Positions 39,741-48,475 of a stretch of 64,000 nucleotides of DNA are shown one piece after another; within the stretch, counting starts at the first letter, position 1, and the number at the start of each line of letters is the position of its first letter. The position numbers and the translations under genes were made by a program. The notes under the pieces are model-generated. The model had not been told where the DNA came from and made no database searches. It saw only the letters and a list, made by a program, of their open reading frames with translations. Source of the stretch: Owenweeksia sp965214115 (GTDB taxonomy: Bacteria > Bacteroidota > Bacteroidia > Flavobacteriales > Schleiferiaceae). The DNA is taken from NCBI GenBank assembly GCA_965214115.1, contig CBDCAU010000003.1:186001-250000 (forward strand), read 5' to 3'.

Positions 39741-41087
39741 TCAGAGTTTGGTATAATAAACAATCAGCCGCAATGGGCAGTCGGTGCCGCGCCCGCCCTG
39801 CAAAACTACGCGGTTGGCCTCGGTGCTTTTGCGCTGGGGCAGCAGGGCCAGCGGTTGGTTTTCCGCGCCGTTCAGGATGTCAAAGACGTGCTGGGTCAGG
39901 TTTATCCTATAAAAATCCTTGCCCGCACTGGGCTTTCGTAACGCGCCGTCTCCTCCGCTGGCCGAGCGCAGGGGGTCAAAGTCCAAGATTTGACTTCCCA
40001 AAGTATCGTTTTTGTAAGACCGCAGTTCCAAGCGCGAGGGCGCGTCGGTTTCCAGCGGGTACATCATTGGTTGGAAAATGTCTATCGCCGCGCGGTTCAC
40101 TACGATTTCTGAACCTGCCAGCGTGTCCAGCCCCGGAATTTTCAACACCGAAAACACTCCGCCCATCGCTTGCACATAAATGGCCGCTTCGCCCATTTCC
40201 GTATTTTGGTTATCGATGGCAAAAGCGGTGGGCGCGTTTTTATAATCGTGTTCAAAAAGGTTGAAATGTATCGGCACCGTGCTTTTGTTCTGTGAAAAGT
40301 TCAGCTCCACTTTTTGGTCGTCATCCTCATCATTATGATAATAGATGACCAAGCGCGAATTGGCATTTCCCAAATTGAAATACAAAATGCTACCATCACT
40401 GGACGAACTTTCCACCACGATTCCCTTGAATTCTTCCACCAAATTTTCGTTGGAGGTAAAATTGCCCGCGTTGTCAATGATTTTTTGTTTGAAAAATTCC
40501 CCTCCCAACGGGATTTTCAAAGTGGGCGCCACCGTGTCGCCCTCGATGATGCTGGGCGTATTGGGCCGCGGCAGCAGCCCTACGATTCCGCCCAACTGGC
40601 TCGGCCCAATCTGCGGGTTAAAGTTGGAATAAAAGTTCCGCCCGCGATCCAAGCTTTCAGTAATTTCCCTTACGGAAATGTCCATCGGCTGCGTAGTGTC
40701 GCCGTAATAGCCGGCATAAGTCAGCAGCAAGTTCACCGAATCTACCACAGGGTTGGCGCCAAAATCGGGCGACACCTGCTGCAAGATGAGCTGCGCCGCA
40801 AACCGCGCCCGCGACTGGCCAAACACGCCGTCGGACAGCGCACCCACCAGTCGGTTTCCGCTGTAGCCGCCCACCGTGCGCTGGTCGTCGTAGTTCAGCG
40901 CCACCAAGAGGCTGTCTTGATTCAGCGTGTAGCCCACCACGGGAAAAACCAGTGTATCAAAACCGTGGAGCTCCCCAATCACTTGGTCGAAACCCAAGCC
41001 CTCGTTGGGTTTTTCGCAACTGATCAAAACAAAAGGAGCCATTAAAACAATGGCTCTTTTCGCAAAACGTAAAAATGTTTTTTTCAT
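39741..41087 (-). CDS. DUF4270 family lipoprotein
   Basis: A 448-residue predicted lipoprotein (signal MKKTFLRFAKRAIVLMAPFVLISC, lipobox LISC) with the DUF4270 pattern: GELHGFDTLVFPVVGYTLNQDSL, LVGALSDGVFGQSRARFAAQLIL, SVNLLLTYAGYYGDTTQPMDISVREITESLD and a closing run ending PLRLIVYYTKL. DUF4270 proteins are common in Bacteroidota and have no known function; they resemble DNRLRE-type beta-sandwich surface proteins. Its position between the glycogen-synthase-like gene and glmS is, from memory, a conserved neighbourhood in the phylum. Confidence 0.85.
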   Translation of the reverse strand: MKKTFLRFAKRAIVLMAPFVLISCEKPNEGLGFDQVIGELHGFDTLVFPVVGYTLNQDSLLVALNYDDQRTVGGYSGNRLVGALSDGVFGQSRARFAAQLILQQVSPDFGANPVVDSVNLLLTYAGYYGDTTQPMDISVREITESLDRGRNFYSNFNPQIGPSQLGGIVGLLPRPNTPSIIEGDTVAPTLKIPLGGEFFKQKIIDNAGNFTSNENLVEEFKGIVVESSSSDGSILYFNLGNANSRLVIYYHNDEDDDQKVELNFSQNKSTVPIHFNLFEHDYKNAPTAFAIDNQNTEMGEAAIYVQAMGGVFSVLKIPGLDTLAGSEIVVNRAAIDIFQPMMYPLETDAPSRLELRSYKNDTLGSQILDFDPLRSASGGDGALRKPSAGKDFYRINLTQHVFDILNGAENQPLALLPQRKSTEANRVVLQGGRGTDCPLRLIVYYTKL

Positions 41088-41100
41088 AGATAAAATGCGG

Positions 41101-41925
41101 TCAGGCGACCGGTTCTTCTTCTACCTCGCCCACCAGTTCGGCGTAGAAATCCTGTACTTTGGCAGCGCTGTCATCGCCGGGGTATTCGAGAAAATGCTCA
41201 ACGCTGGAACGCAGTTTTTCTTTCATTTCGTCGTCTAAATTTTCGCTGCCCGCGATTACGGCATCGCTGTAGTGCGCGGCGTTCAGATACAAATCTTTCA
41301 GGCTGGGCTTGGCGTAGCGCTTGATGTCTTGCCCGTTGATGCCGTCAAATTTCAGGTTTTCCTGCAAGGTTTCGGGCATATCGCAATCTTTGCAATCGTA
41401 AACGGAAAACACGATTTTACTGTTTTCAAACAAAGGATTGTCGTGGTGGAACTTGCGCAGATACAGCGGCAAGAAGCTCGCCAGCCAGCCGTGGCAATGG
41501 ATGATGTCCGGCGTCCATCCCAGTTTTTTCACTGTTTCGATAACGCCGCGGCAGAAGAAAATCGCCCGCTGGTCATTGTCATCGAAAAACTCGCCCTTGT
41601 CATTGTGAAAGGTTGCTTTCCGTTTGAAATATTCCTGATTATCAATAAAATACACCTGCATCCGCGCCTGTGGTACAGAAGCCACTTTGATGATGAGGGG
41701 CTGGTCCATATCGTTCACGATGATGTTCATCCCGCTAAGGCGGATCACCTCGTGGAGCTGGTGGCGCCGCTCGTTGATAAGACCGTAGCGCGGCATAAAC
41801 ACGCGCACTTGGTGGCCTTTGTCGTTCATTTTTTTGGGGAGTTCCAGCGAAGGCTTGCTGATTTCGTTTTCGGGGAGATAGGGGTGGATTTCTTGGCTGA
41901 CGTACAGTATTTTCTTGCTTTCCAT
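41101..41925 (-). CDS. glycogen/starch synthase-like protein, N-terminal GT5 domain only
   Basis: A 274-residue protein matching only the acceptor half of glycogen synthase: ILYVSQEIHPYLPENEISKPSLELPKKMNDKGHQVRVFMPRYGLINERRHQLHEVIRLSGM, then RAIFFCRGVIETVKKLGWTPDIIHCHGWLASFLPLYL. The usual K-x-G-G-L motif near the N-terminus is replaced, and there is no C-terminal nucleotide-sugar domain; instead it ends in an acidic tail. A classic glycogen synthase reaction is therefore unlikely. It heads a minus-strand operon divergent from panC and may have a sensing or structural job. Confidence 0.82.
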   Translation of the reverse strand: MESKKILYVSQEIHPYLPENEISKPSLELPKKMNDKGHQVRVFMPRYGLINERRHQLHEVIRLSGMNIIVNDMDQPLIIKVASVPQARMQVYFIDNQEYFKRKATFHNDKGEFFDDNDQRAIFFCRGVIETVKKLGWTPDIIHCHGWLASFLPLYLRKFHHDNPLFENSKIVFSVYDCKDCDMPETLQENLKFDGINGQDIKRYAKPSLKDLYLNAAHYSDAVIAGSENLDDEMKEKLRSSVEHFLEYPGDDSAAKVQDFYAELVGEVEEEPVA

Positions 41926-41968
41926 TATTGATATGAACTTTGGATTCTAAGTGATTTGAAACAGTTTG

Positions 41969-41976
41969 CAAAATTA
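41969..41976 (-). promoter_or_regulatory. TAnnTTTG promoter for the GT5-like / DUF4270 / glmS run
   Basis: TAATTTTG on the minus strand with a TTG 20 nt upstream, the full TTG-N20-TAnnTTTG form known for Flavobacteria. About 44 nt from the start at 41925. Confidence 0.6.
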
Positions 41977-42009
41977 AGGCTTTCCGCGCACTTTTTCAAC
42001 AGCAACCCA

Positions 42010-42017
42010 TAGTTTTG
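42010..42017 (+). promoter_or_regulatory. TAnnTTTG promoter box for panC
   Basis: TAGTTTTG, 20 nt before the panC ATG at 42038, in the divergent gap. Confidence 0.55.
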
Positions 42018-42037
42018 CCCTCTCTAACAATGGATTG

Positions 42038-42880
42038 ATGCAAATCATTAAGGAAGCGGTGGCGCTTCAAAATTTTGTAAAAAAGCAAAAGGAAAAAGGC
42101 CAATCCATTGGTTTTGTGCCGACTATGGGCGCGCTCCACGAAGGGCATCTTTCACTAGTGCGGCGTTCCATCACAGACAACGATATGACGGTGGTCAGCA
42201 TTTTCGTAAACCCTGCGCAGTTCAACAATCCCGACGATTTGGAAAAATATCCGCGCCAAGCGGAATCCGATGCCCAATTGCTGGAAAGCGTGGATTGCGA
42301 TGTGCTATTCTTGCCCTCCGAAGCGGAAATCTACCCAACTGATTTTGAACCTAAAAGCTTCGATTTCAACGGATTGGACAAAATGATGGAAGGCGCACAT
42401 CGTCCGGGTCATTTTGAGGGCGTGGTAAAAGTGGTGTCGCGTTTGTTCGAGATTGTGCAACCCGACCGTGCCTATTTTGGGGAGAAAGATTTTCAGCAAT
42501 TTTTGATTATCAAAACAATTGCAAAGAAGCATTTTTCAGATATAGAAATCGTAGGACATTCGATACAAAGAACCGCCAGCGGATTGGCACAAAGCAGTCG
42601 CAACGAAAGGCTCTCCAAAAAAGATAAAAAGCACGCCAATTGGATTTCAATTCAGTTGAAATGGGCGCAAACTATGTATCAAGATTTTGAACCAAAACAG
42701 TTGATAAAAGAGGTTTATAAAAATCTGCATAAACAAGGCTTTAAAATGGAGTATGTGGAAATTGCCAATCCCGATAATTTAAAACCCGTGCGAAATTGGG
42801 GAAATGCCGATGGCGCGCGGATGTTCGTGGCGGCCGAATGGGCGGGGGTGCGCCTCATCGACAACGTTCCCTTATTTTAA
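42038..42880 (+). CDS. panC: pantothenate synthetase
   Basis: A 280-residue PanC, joining pantoate and beta-alanine with ATP. It has the HIGH-type motif in FVPTMGALHEGHLSLVRRS, then SIFVNPAQFNNPDDLEKYPR, the pantoate/ATP site ahead of HRPGHFEGVVKVVSRLFEIVQPDRAYFGEKDFQQ and the late AQSSRNERLSKKD (SSRN). ATG at 42038 is preferred to the TTG directly before it. It is followed by panD 15 bp later, so the pantothenate branch genes are together. Confidence 0.96.
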   Translation: MQIIKEAVALQNFVKKQKEKGQSIGFVPTMGALHEGHLSLVRRSITDNDMTVVSIFVNPAQFNNPDDLEKYPRQAESDAQLLESVDCDVLFLPSEAEIYPTDFEPKSFDFNGLDKMMEGAHRPGHFEGVVKVVSRLFEIVQPDRAYFGEKDFQQFLIIKTIAKKHFSDIEIVGHSIQRTASGLAQSSRNERLSKKDKKHANWISIQLKWAQTMYQDFEPKQLIKEVYKNLHKQGFKMEYVEIANPDNLKPVRNWGNADGARMFVAAEWAGVRLIDNVPLF

Positions 42881-42895
42881 AATACATTTGCCGCT

Positions 42896-43246
42896 ATGAT
42901 GATTGAAGTACTCAAAAGCAAGATTCACCGCGTGAAAATCACCGGCGCCGACTTGAATTATATCGGCAGCATCACCATTGATAAGGATTTGATGGACGCC
43001 GCCCAGATCATCGAAGGCGAGAAGGTGACCATCGTAAATATCAACAACGGCGAACGGCTGGAAACCTACGTTATCAAAGGGAAGCGCGGCAGCGGCGAAA
43101 TCACGATGAACGGGCCCGCGGCGCGCAAAGTGCAGCGCGGTGATATTGTGATTATCATAAGCTACGTCCATTTGGAATGGGAAAAAGCCAAGGAATTCCA
43201 GCCCACGGTAATTTTCCCGAACGAATCCACCAACCAACTCCACTGA
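42896..43246 (+). CDS. panD: aspartate 1-decarboxylase
   Basis: A 116-residue PanD that makes beta-alanine from aspartate. It is a self-processing pyruvoyl enzyme, and the cleavage site is visible as Gly24-Ser25 in DLNYIGSITID. With the start at the first of two ATGs (42896) the site falls at residue 25, as in E. coli. Other conserved parts are KIHRVKITGADL and ITMNGPAARKVQRGDIVIIISY. It feeds PanC encoded just upstream. Confidence 0.96.
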   Translation: MMIEVLKSKIHRVKITGADLNYIGSITIDKDLMDAAQIIEGEKVTIVNINNGERLETYVIKGKRGSGEITMNGPAARKVQRGDIVIIISYVHLEWEKAKEFQPTVIFPNESTNQLH

Positions 43247-43247
43247 T

Positions 43248-44288
43248 TTGAATCCCAAACTCCAGAGCGCGCTCAAATACCTGATTTTCTTGGGGATTGG
43301 CGGCACCCTTTTCTATTTGGCGTTTCGCAACACCGAGTGGGACAAACTGGTCAGCGATTTCCGGCGCGCCAATTATTGGTACGTTTTGGCTTCGATGATA
43401 ATGGGCTGGCTGGCGTTCGTCAGCCGCGGCTTTCGCTGGGTATATCTCATTGAGCCGATGGGTTTTAAGGTGAATAAATGGAACAGTGTGCATTCGGTCA
43501 CGGTGGGTTATTTTACCAATTCTTTGATTCCGCGCGCGGGCGAAGTGGCGCGCTGCACCGCCCTGAACCAAACGGATAAAGTTCCCGTCGATAAACTTTT
43601 CGGCACCGTGGTGGTGGAGCGGCTGGTGGATTTGCTGATGATGATTTTGTTGCTCGGCGTGGTGTTGATTACGGAATACGACACCGTGCTCAATTTTTGG
43701 ACGGAAACGATGCAATCGGAAGGCGGGAACGTGGATGAATCATCGAATAATTTAGCTATCAAAATTTTCGTTGCCGCGCTCATTTTTGGTGGCATTTTAA
43801 TGTTTTACTTTTTCCGTAGAAAATTTTCGCACCATCCCATTTATCATAAAGTGCGCGGATTTTGGCACGGTTTCAAAGATGGTTTGAAATCATTTAAAAA
43901 TTTGGAAAACAAAGGCGCATTTATCTTTCACACCTTGTTCATTTGGACAATGTATTTTGTGATGAGTTACATCGTGGTTTTTGCCCTGCCCGCCACCAGC
44001 GGCCTTTCCCCTTCCGAGGGGCTTTTTGTGGTGTTGGTGGGTGCACTGGGCATCCTTGCCCCCTCGCCCGGCGGTATCGGTACTTTCCATTATTTTGCGA
44101 TGGTGGGGATGGGCATCGTGGGCGTGGCCGCCGCCGATGGTTTGAGTTTCGCCACGCTGGTGCACGGCGGGCAGACGATTATGACGGTGATTGCGGGGCT
44201 GGTTTCTACGGCGGCGCTGGTTCGGATTCGGAGGAGGCGGAAGAAGAGGGGGTTGGCGGAGTTGGGGAACGAGGGGCAAGAGGTGTAG
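43248..44288 (+). CDS. YbhN/lysylphosphatidylglycerol synthase TM-region family protein
   Basis: A 346-residue membrane protein with about 8 helices of the UPF0104/LPG_synthase_TM group. It starts on TTG at 43248, 1 nt after the panD stop. Family features are ASMIMGWLAFVSRGFRWVYLIEPMGFKVN, YFTNSLIPRAGEVARCTALNQTDKVPVDKLFGTVVVERLVDLLMMILLL and LGILAPSPGGIGTFHYFAMVGMGIVGVAAADGLSFATLVHGGQ. No lysyl-transferase domain is attached. The family is linked to membrane lipid or isoprenoid handling. A diverged copy of its last 55 codons lies at 44658-44822. Confidence 0.88.
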   Translation: MNPKLQSALKYLIFLGIGGTLFYLAFRNTEWDKLVSDFRRANYWYVLASMIMGWLAFVSRGFRWVYLIEPMGFKVNKWNSVHSVTVGYFTNSLIPRAGEVARCTALNQTDKVPVDKLFGTVVVERLVDLLMMILLLGVVLITEYDTVLNFWTETMQSEGGNVDESSNNLAIKIFVAALIFGGILMFYFFRRKFSHHPIYHKVRGFWHGFKDGLKSFKNLENKGAFIFHTLFIWTMYFVMSYIVVFALPATSGLSPSEGLFVVLVGALGILAPSPGGIGTFHYFAMVGMGIVGVAAADGLSFATLVHGGQTIMTVIAGLVSTAALVRIRRRRKKRGLAELGNEGQEV

Positions 44289-44657
44289 CGGTGATGGTCG
44301 GCGTGGGCTTGGGGCGATGCCCCAAGTTTTGTAGTCGCACCCTTTCAGGGTGCGCGGTGGGGAGTGTCGCCCCGCTGGGGCTTCTAAAATCCTATCGTTT
44401 TGTTTCGCTATTTCGCCGCCTTTACAGGCGGCGCTACAATAATTTCGCCCCGCTGGGGCTGCATTTTTCTCTATGAAAAATTGTGTTCAGCGATTTTGCC
44501 GCATTTTATTTACCTCAAAAAATAGCTCCGTAGGAGCGGCATATTTGTAGCGCCGCCTGTCAGGGCGGCGTTTGAAGTGCAACCCGTTGTAGTTTTGGGA
44601 GCCCCGTAGGGACGACACTTTGGCAGCGGCTTTGGGGTTTTTCCGAAAACCGAGGGT
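44289..44657. repeat. 340-bp dispersed repeat, copy 1, made of several palindromes
   Basis: 44308-44647 is nearly identical, in the same orientation, to 50652-50992. It contains the dyads CTTGGGGCGATGCCCCAAG, CACCCTTTCAGGGTGCG, TCGCCCCGCTGGGGC, CGCCGCCTTTACAGGCGGCG, CTCCGTAGGAG, a second CGCCGCC...GGCGGCG and GCCCCGTAGGG, spaced by constant AT-rich linkers. No coding frame is conserved. The whole gap from the YbhN-like gene to the next real gene is this repeat plus a gene fragment. Confidence 0.88.
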
Positions 44658-44822
44658 GGTATTGTGGACGTGGCCGCCGCCAACGTGTTAAGTGTCGCCA
44701 CTTCCGTCCACGGGGGGCAGACGATTGTGACGGTGATTGCGGGACTGGTTTCTACGGCGGCTCTTGTTCGGATTCGGAAGCGGAGGAAATGGCGATTGGC
44801 GGAGTTGGGGGGTGAGGTGTAG
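44658..44822 (+). pseudogene. diverged duplicate of the YbhN-like gene 3' end
   Basis: In frame it reads GIVDVAAANVLSVATSVHGG then QTIVTVIAGLVSTAALVRIR and KRRKWRLAELGGEV, ending in TAG. The intact gene reads GIVGVAAADGLSFATLVHGG then QTIMTVIAGLVSTAALVRIR. The amino acids agree closely while many third positions differ, so the fragment came from a diverged allele rather than a fresh local duplication. There is no start or 5' part. Confidence 0.85.
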
Positions 44823-44843
44823 GATTGGGGCAAGGATGCTAAA

Positions 44844-45578
44844 CTAAAAAGTTAGACCAAAACTCATAAGATAATTTATGCTGTGAACTGATATTTGAGG
44901 ATAAAAAATATAATAACTTCCTATCGGCCGGCCATCGCCTTCGCCGAGATACTTAGTCAAATTGGTGTATCTGAGACCTATTCCAATTTCGGTTCCTTCG
45001 GAAAAGATAGGTAGTCGGAAACCCACATCGCCCACCCACATCAAACTGTGGCGGGTTTGAGTTTCTAGCTCATCGTAATCGAGAAACTGGAGGCCGTCGT
45101 TCCCGTTCAATATTACAAAGCCCGATTCGTACCTGCTGCTAAAAGCAGTTGCCAAAGCTGGTCCGACGCGCATATGGAAAGAAACATCTTTACCAAAACG
45201 CAATTCGGGCGCTACAAACAAATAACCGATAGAGGCTCTGTGTTGAAAATGCCTCAAATCCATATTAAAATCAGGGTATTGTACTTCAATCCCAGTGGGC
45301 AACTCATTTCTAAATTCAGCGAAACCAATTTCACCTCTTAGCCAAAACCATTTATAAACCCTTGACTCTATCGCCATACCGCCACCAATGGATTGCGAGA
45401 GGGAACCCCCTCCATTATCTGGGATAGAGATTTTGGCGCTGGAATGATGCAAATTCACCGCGCCGAGGCCAGTGAATCCCAAGATTTCTATGCTTCGGTT
45501 TTGTGAAAATGCAGTCAAAACCAACAAAAAGCACAAAGCAGATATGGTGTTTCTCATTTTAAAATCTTTAAAAATCAC
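44844..45578 (-). CDS. outer-membrane beta-barrel protein
   Basis: A protein of 244 residues (237 from the second ATG at 45557) with signal peptide MRNTISALCFLLVLTAFSQ. Predicted strands follow, including GGGMAIESRVYKWFWLRGEIGFAEFR, VSFHMRVGPALATAFSSRY, HSLMWVGDVGFRLPIFSEGTEIGIGLRYTN and a terminal strand NYLMSFGLTF ending in Phe. This is a porin-fold type common in Bacteroidota, without a specific family I recognise. The first ATG overlaps the stop of the propeller lipoprotein gene (ATGA), so the two are co-expressed. Part of the repeat-bracketed block. Confidence 0.78.
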   Translation of the reverse strand: MIFKDFKMRNTISALCFLLVLTAFSQNRSIEILGFTGLGAVNLHHSSAKISIPDNGGGSLSQSIGGGMAIESRVYKWFWLRGEIGFAEFRNELPTGIEVQYPDFNMDLRHFQHRASIGYLFVAPELRFGKDVSFHMRVGPALATAFSSRYESGFVILNGNDGLQFLDYDELETQTRHSLMWVGDVGFRLPIFSEGTEIGIGLRYTNLTKYLGEGDGRPIGSYYIFYPQISVHSINYLMSFGLTF

Positions 45579-46825
45579 CTCCCCGGCAATTTAAAGCACA
45601 TCATAAAATGGTGGTCGTGCACATATATGTAGCCCAAACCGGCGTGGATGGCCACACCGTTGTCGAAGCCCGCCGCCGGGTATTTGGAGTTGCCATCGTG
45701 GGGCGAATCCTCCGCCCACACGATTTCGCCGTTGCTGGTTTTCACCGCGTAGATTTTTCCCTTGGCCTCGGAGGTGTAGAACACCATCCCGTTCCATAGT
45801 TGCATATGCGAGGGGCTGGTGCCGGCCTCGAAAGTACTCCAAAGGTTGTCACCCGTCATTTTGTCCAGCGCGTGGATGGCATCGTTGTCGGGTTTTACGA
45901 TGAGGCGGTTGCCGTCGATGATGAGATTGGAAAGCTTCAAATGGTGGCCAAAACCGGGAAAGCCCTTTTGCCACAACATTTTTCGGTTCACCAAATCAAA
46001 ACATTGCAGGTTGCGTTCACCCAACACATAGCAACGGTCGCCCTCCACCACCGGGGCCAGCACGTTGGAGCCGCCCACCGGCTCGATGTCTTCCATTATC
46101 CACTCGATTCCTTGTTTGGAGAAATTGTAGGCGTAGAGGTCGATTTGGCCATCGGAAGTCGCGAAATTGTAACTTCGGTTCTGCCAAAGGAAGATGCTGT
46201 CGCCGGAGGGGGACATCCATAAGGTGGGGCCGTTCATTGTGGAGACATAACCGCCTATTGAATCTGTGTAAATTGTATAGATGGTTTCCCAATCCATATA
46301 AGAAACAGGGCTTCTAACCAATTTGACAAACTCGGTGGAAGACCCGCTCCCTTTACTGTGATTGGCATATAAATAATCACCCACATTCCAGATATTGGGT
46401 TCATTGTCATTTGAGAAAAACTGCCAAACCGTAGTTCCATCGTTCAGGTCAATTACATTGGTCTCGCCGTTGTTTTGCATTGCGTAGTAATGTCCGTGAA
46501 TGAACTGGTGATTGTTCCAGTGGATGATGGGGTATTTTAAGAAATTGCTCCATTCCCACTCAACTTTGCCGGTTTTGGCATCGGAGAGCATCACCGAAAA
46601 TCCGTGAGGGTGCGGTGCGGCGTTCCACAGCAGTTTTTCACCGTACATCAATGGCTGCTGACTTTCGCCCCTCACGCCACTCGAATCAAACTTCGCTTTC
46701 CATACCATATCCAACTTCCCTTTATAGGTGGTGTCCGGTTCCACTGGCTCGGGCGGGAGAAATGGCTTGGGCTTTTCGCAAGCCCAAGCCATTAAAAGAG
46801 GCAGTAAAATTTTTAGCATTTTCAT
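45575..46825 (-). CDS. PQQ-like beta-propeller lipoprotein
   Basis: A 416-residue predicted lipoprotein (MLKILLPLLMAWACEKPKPF, Cys within WAC). It carries repeated PQQ-type propeller blades: MLSDAKTGKVEWEWSNFL, VIDLNDGTTVWQFFSND, CFDLVNRKMLWQKGFPGFG, ALDKMTGDNLWSTFEAG and AVKTSNGEIVWAEDSP. The regular D-xx-T/N-G-xx-x-W pattern gives about 7 blades. It has no dehydrogenase residues, so it is more likely a binding scaffold like BamB. It overlaps both neighbours by ATGA in a lipase - propeller - barrel operon. Confidence 0.82.
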   Translation of the reverse strand: MKMLKILLPLLMAWACEKPKPFLPPEPVEPDTTYKGKLDMVWKAKFDSSGVRGESQQPLMYGEKLLWNAAPHPHGFSVMLSDAKTGKVEWEWSNFLKYPIIHWNNHQFIHGHYYAMQNNGETNVIDLNDGTTVWQFFSNDNEPNIWNVGDYLYANHSKGSGSSTEFVKLVRSPVSYMDWETIYTIYTDSIGGYVSTMNGPTLWMSPSGDSIFLWQNRSYNFATSDGQIDLYAYNFSKQGIEWIMEDIEPVGGSNVLAPVVEGDRCYVLGERNLQCFDLVNRKMLWQKGFPGFGHHLKLSNLIIDGNRLIVKPDNDAIHALDKMTGDNLWSTFEAGTSPSHMQLWNGMVFYTSEAKGKIYAVKTSNGEIVWAEDSPHDGNSKYPAAGFDNGVAIHAGLGYIYVHDHHFMMCFKLPGR

Positions 46826-48471
46826 CGCAAATTAGTTCTAAAAAAGGTGTCGTAGTCATTAGTATCAAACAACCGATTCAATTTCGCCGCCGTTTCCGGA
46901 TGGTTGCGCAACTGCTGGTGGTTGCAGTTGGTCAATTCATAGTCTTCGAGAGCAAGGTTTCCATTCACCGTGCCGCCGGGCACGTTGCGCGCGCTCTCGG
47001 CCAGCACCACACCATCGTTGGGTTTTTTGGTGGTAGTCCATTTAACGTTAGGCCGAACGAAACAAAATTGCATTCCTTGGGGCGTATTATTAAAACCAAC
47101 GGGACAGTCACTCCGGTTTTGCACGATGGAGGTGGTAAACCGCCAACTGCCAAGCTTCCTGCATTTGCACTCGAAGCCATCCATAGTGAAACCTGTTTTC
47201 CGCGCGCCGATAATTCCCTTCCAGCGTTTGTTGGCTTTCCGCAAGAAGTCATAGCCTCTCTCGTATGCCAGTTGGGTATTATAGTACCTCGCACGCTTTT
47301 CCGTATGAATCATACAAGGAATCCCTAAAGTAACAACGATTACTGGGAAAACACAGAAGGCATCTCTCTTTTTCTCCTGCCACTTAGCGTGTCCTTTAAA
47401 TACTTGGTATTTGCTGTAGTAATTTGCTTGCGTAGTGTTCGCGTCGTTCACAAATTTTTGGTCTGCATCCGCACTAAATGCCGATGCGGTATGCACACCC
47501 TCTATCAAAGATCCCATTTGCCGCCAAAACACCGGCTCCTCCTCCACGCCGTAAAATGCTACTATTGGAATTGTGGGTGTATAGTTGTTCATCGTATTTA
47601 AAAGATGATTGGGTACGCTATTGTGTTGATTGTGTGCCATATAATCTTGGGTAAGGTAAACGGAATCCCCAGGCAGCGCCCAAGAGACTACGTCCTGTGC
47701 AAAAAACTCGCAAATTTCGTTTTTCAAATCTACAATTTTTCTTTCCCAACTGAAAAAGCGAATCATCTTGTAGAAAAAAGGGTCGGCGGTTGTCAATGAG
47801 TCCCAAAGCGGACCATCTGATAAATCCTTGCACATATCTTCCCCAAAATCCTGAATCATATTCTGCCCGCCGCGGCTATAAGGTAATCCGTTGGTCAATA
47901 TTTCCGCTCCTCCGTGCGGTGAGCCAAAGGTTACGATGCCCCCAAATTTTGGCGTTCTGCCATTGAGCCGCATTGTCCTGTCCACTTCGCGAGCCACCAA
48001 TCCGCCCTGGCTGTGGGCTATCACGATATTCGCCGTTACATCAGTTACGCCGTAGTTTGAATACGGAACATTTAACATGTCGGTATAGGTATCATCCCCC
48101 GCCGCGAACATATTGCTGCCTTGAGCATATCCAGGATAAGATGGAGTAGCAAATTGAATAGCGCGGGCGTTTCTGGCTGGATAGAGCGGGTATTGGTTTT
48201 GTGGACCGTTTGTTTCTACAATAACATCGGTCCAAGCCAAGCTGTTTCCTCCCAACCCCGGAATAAAAAATATCACTTTGTCATTAGTATCCATTGCGGT
48301 TTTCCCGTGCAAAATCATATGATGCCCCAGCGGTTCCAGCGAATCGTGTACATATACAGGGTCGGCCAGCACCGCCGTATCCCCGGGTGGGCATTGAGCT
48401 TTTGCGTTAAAGTTCAAAAAAGCGGCAAATAGGATTGCCAGAGCCGTTGTAAAAGGTTTTTGCGTTTTCAT
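46822..48471 (-). CDS. secreted alpha/beta-hydrolase (lipase/PGAP1-like)
   Basis: A protein of about 549 residues with signal peptide MKTQKPFTTALAILFAAF. The hydrolase core has KVIFFIPGLGGNSLAW (oxyanion region) and the nucleophile elbow IVIAHSQGGLVAREVDR (A-H-S-Q-G), as in PGAP1-like and triacylglycerol lipases. GIVTFGSPHGGAEI follows. The last 150 residues are unusual, Cys-containing (GFECKCRKLG) and unknown. The start at 48471 is preferred to 48564, which lies before the signal peptide. First gene of the operon running to the barrel gene. Confidence 0.82.
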   Translation of the reverse strand: MKTQKPFTTALAILFAAFLNFNAKAQCPPGDTAVLADPVYVHDSLEPLGHHMILHGKTAMDTNDKVIFFIPGLGGNSLAWTDVIVETNGPQNQYPLYPARNARAIQFATPSYPGYAQGSNMFAAGDDTYTDMLNVPYSNYGVTDVTANIVIAHSQGGLVAREVDRTMRLNGRTPKFGGIVTFGSPHGGAEILTNGLPYSRGGQNMIQDFGEDMCKDLSDGPLWDSLTTADPFFYKMIRFFSWERKIVDLKNEICEFFAQDVVSWALPGDSVYLTQDYMAHNQHNSVPNHLLNTMNNYTPTIPIVAFYGVEEEPVFWRQMGSLIEGVHTASAFSADADQKFVNDANTTQANYYSKYQVFKGHAKWQEKKRDAFCVFPVIVVTLGIPCMIHTEKRARYYNTQLAYERGYDFLRKANKRWKGIIGARKTGFTMDGFECKCRKLGSWRFTTSIVQNRSDCPVGFNNTPQGMQFCFVRPNVKWTTTKKPNDGVVLAESARNVPGGTVNGNLALEDYELTNCNHQQLRNHPETAAKLNRLFDTNDYDTFFRTNLR

Positions 48472-48475
48472 CGTT

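Noticed and set aside
39734..41100. glmS riboswitch-ribozyme upstream of glmS
   Set aside because: Only 7 bp separate DUF4270 and glmS, leaving no room. The operon leader at 41926-41968 is too short and shows no ribozyme core.
44510..44833. Minus-strand open frame sharing a 20-residue C-terminus with one at 50854-51210
   Set aside because: The shared peptide is translated from the dispersed 340-bp repeat and the rest is unrelated, so it is not a protein family.
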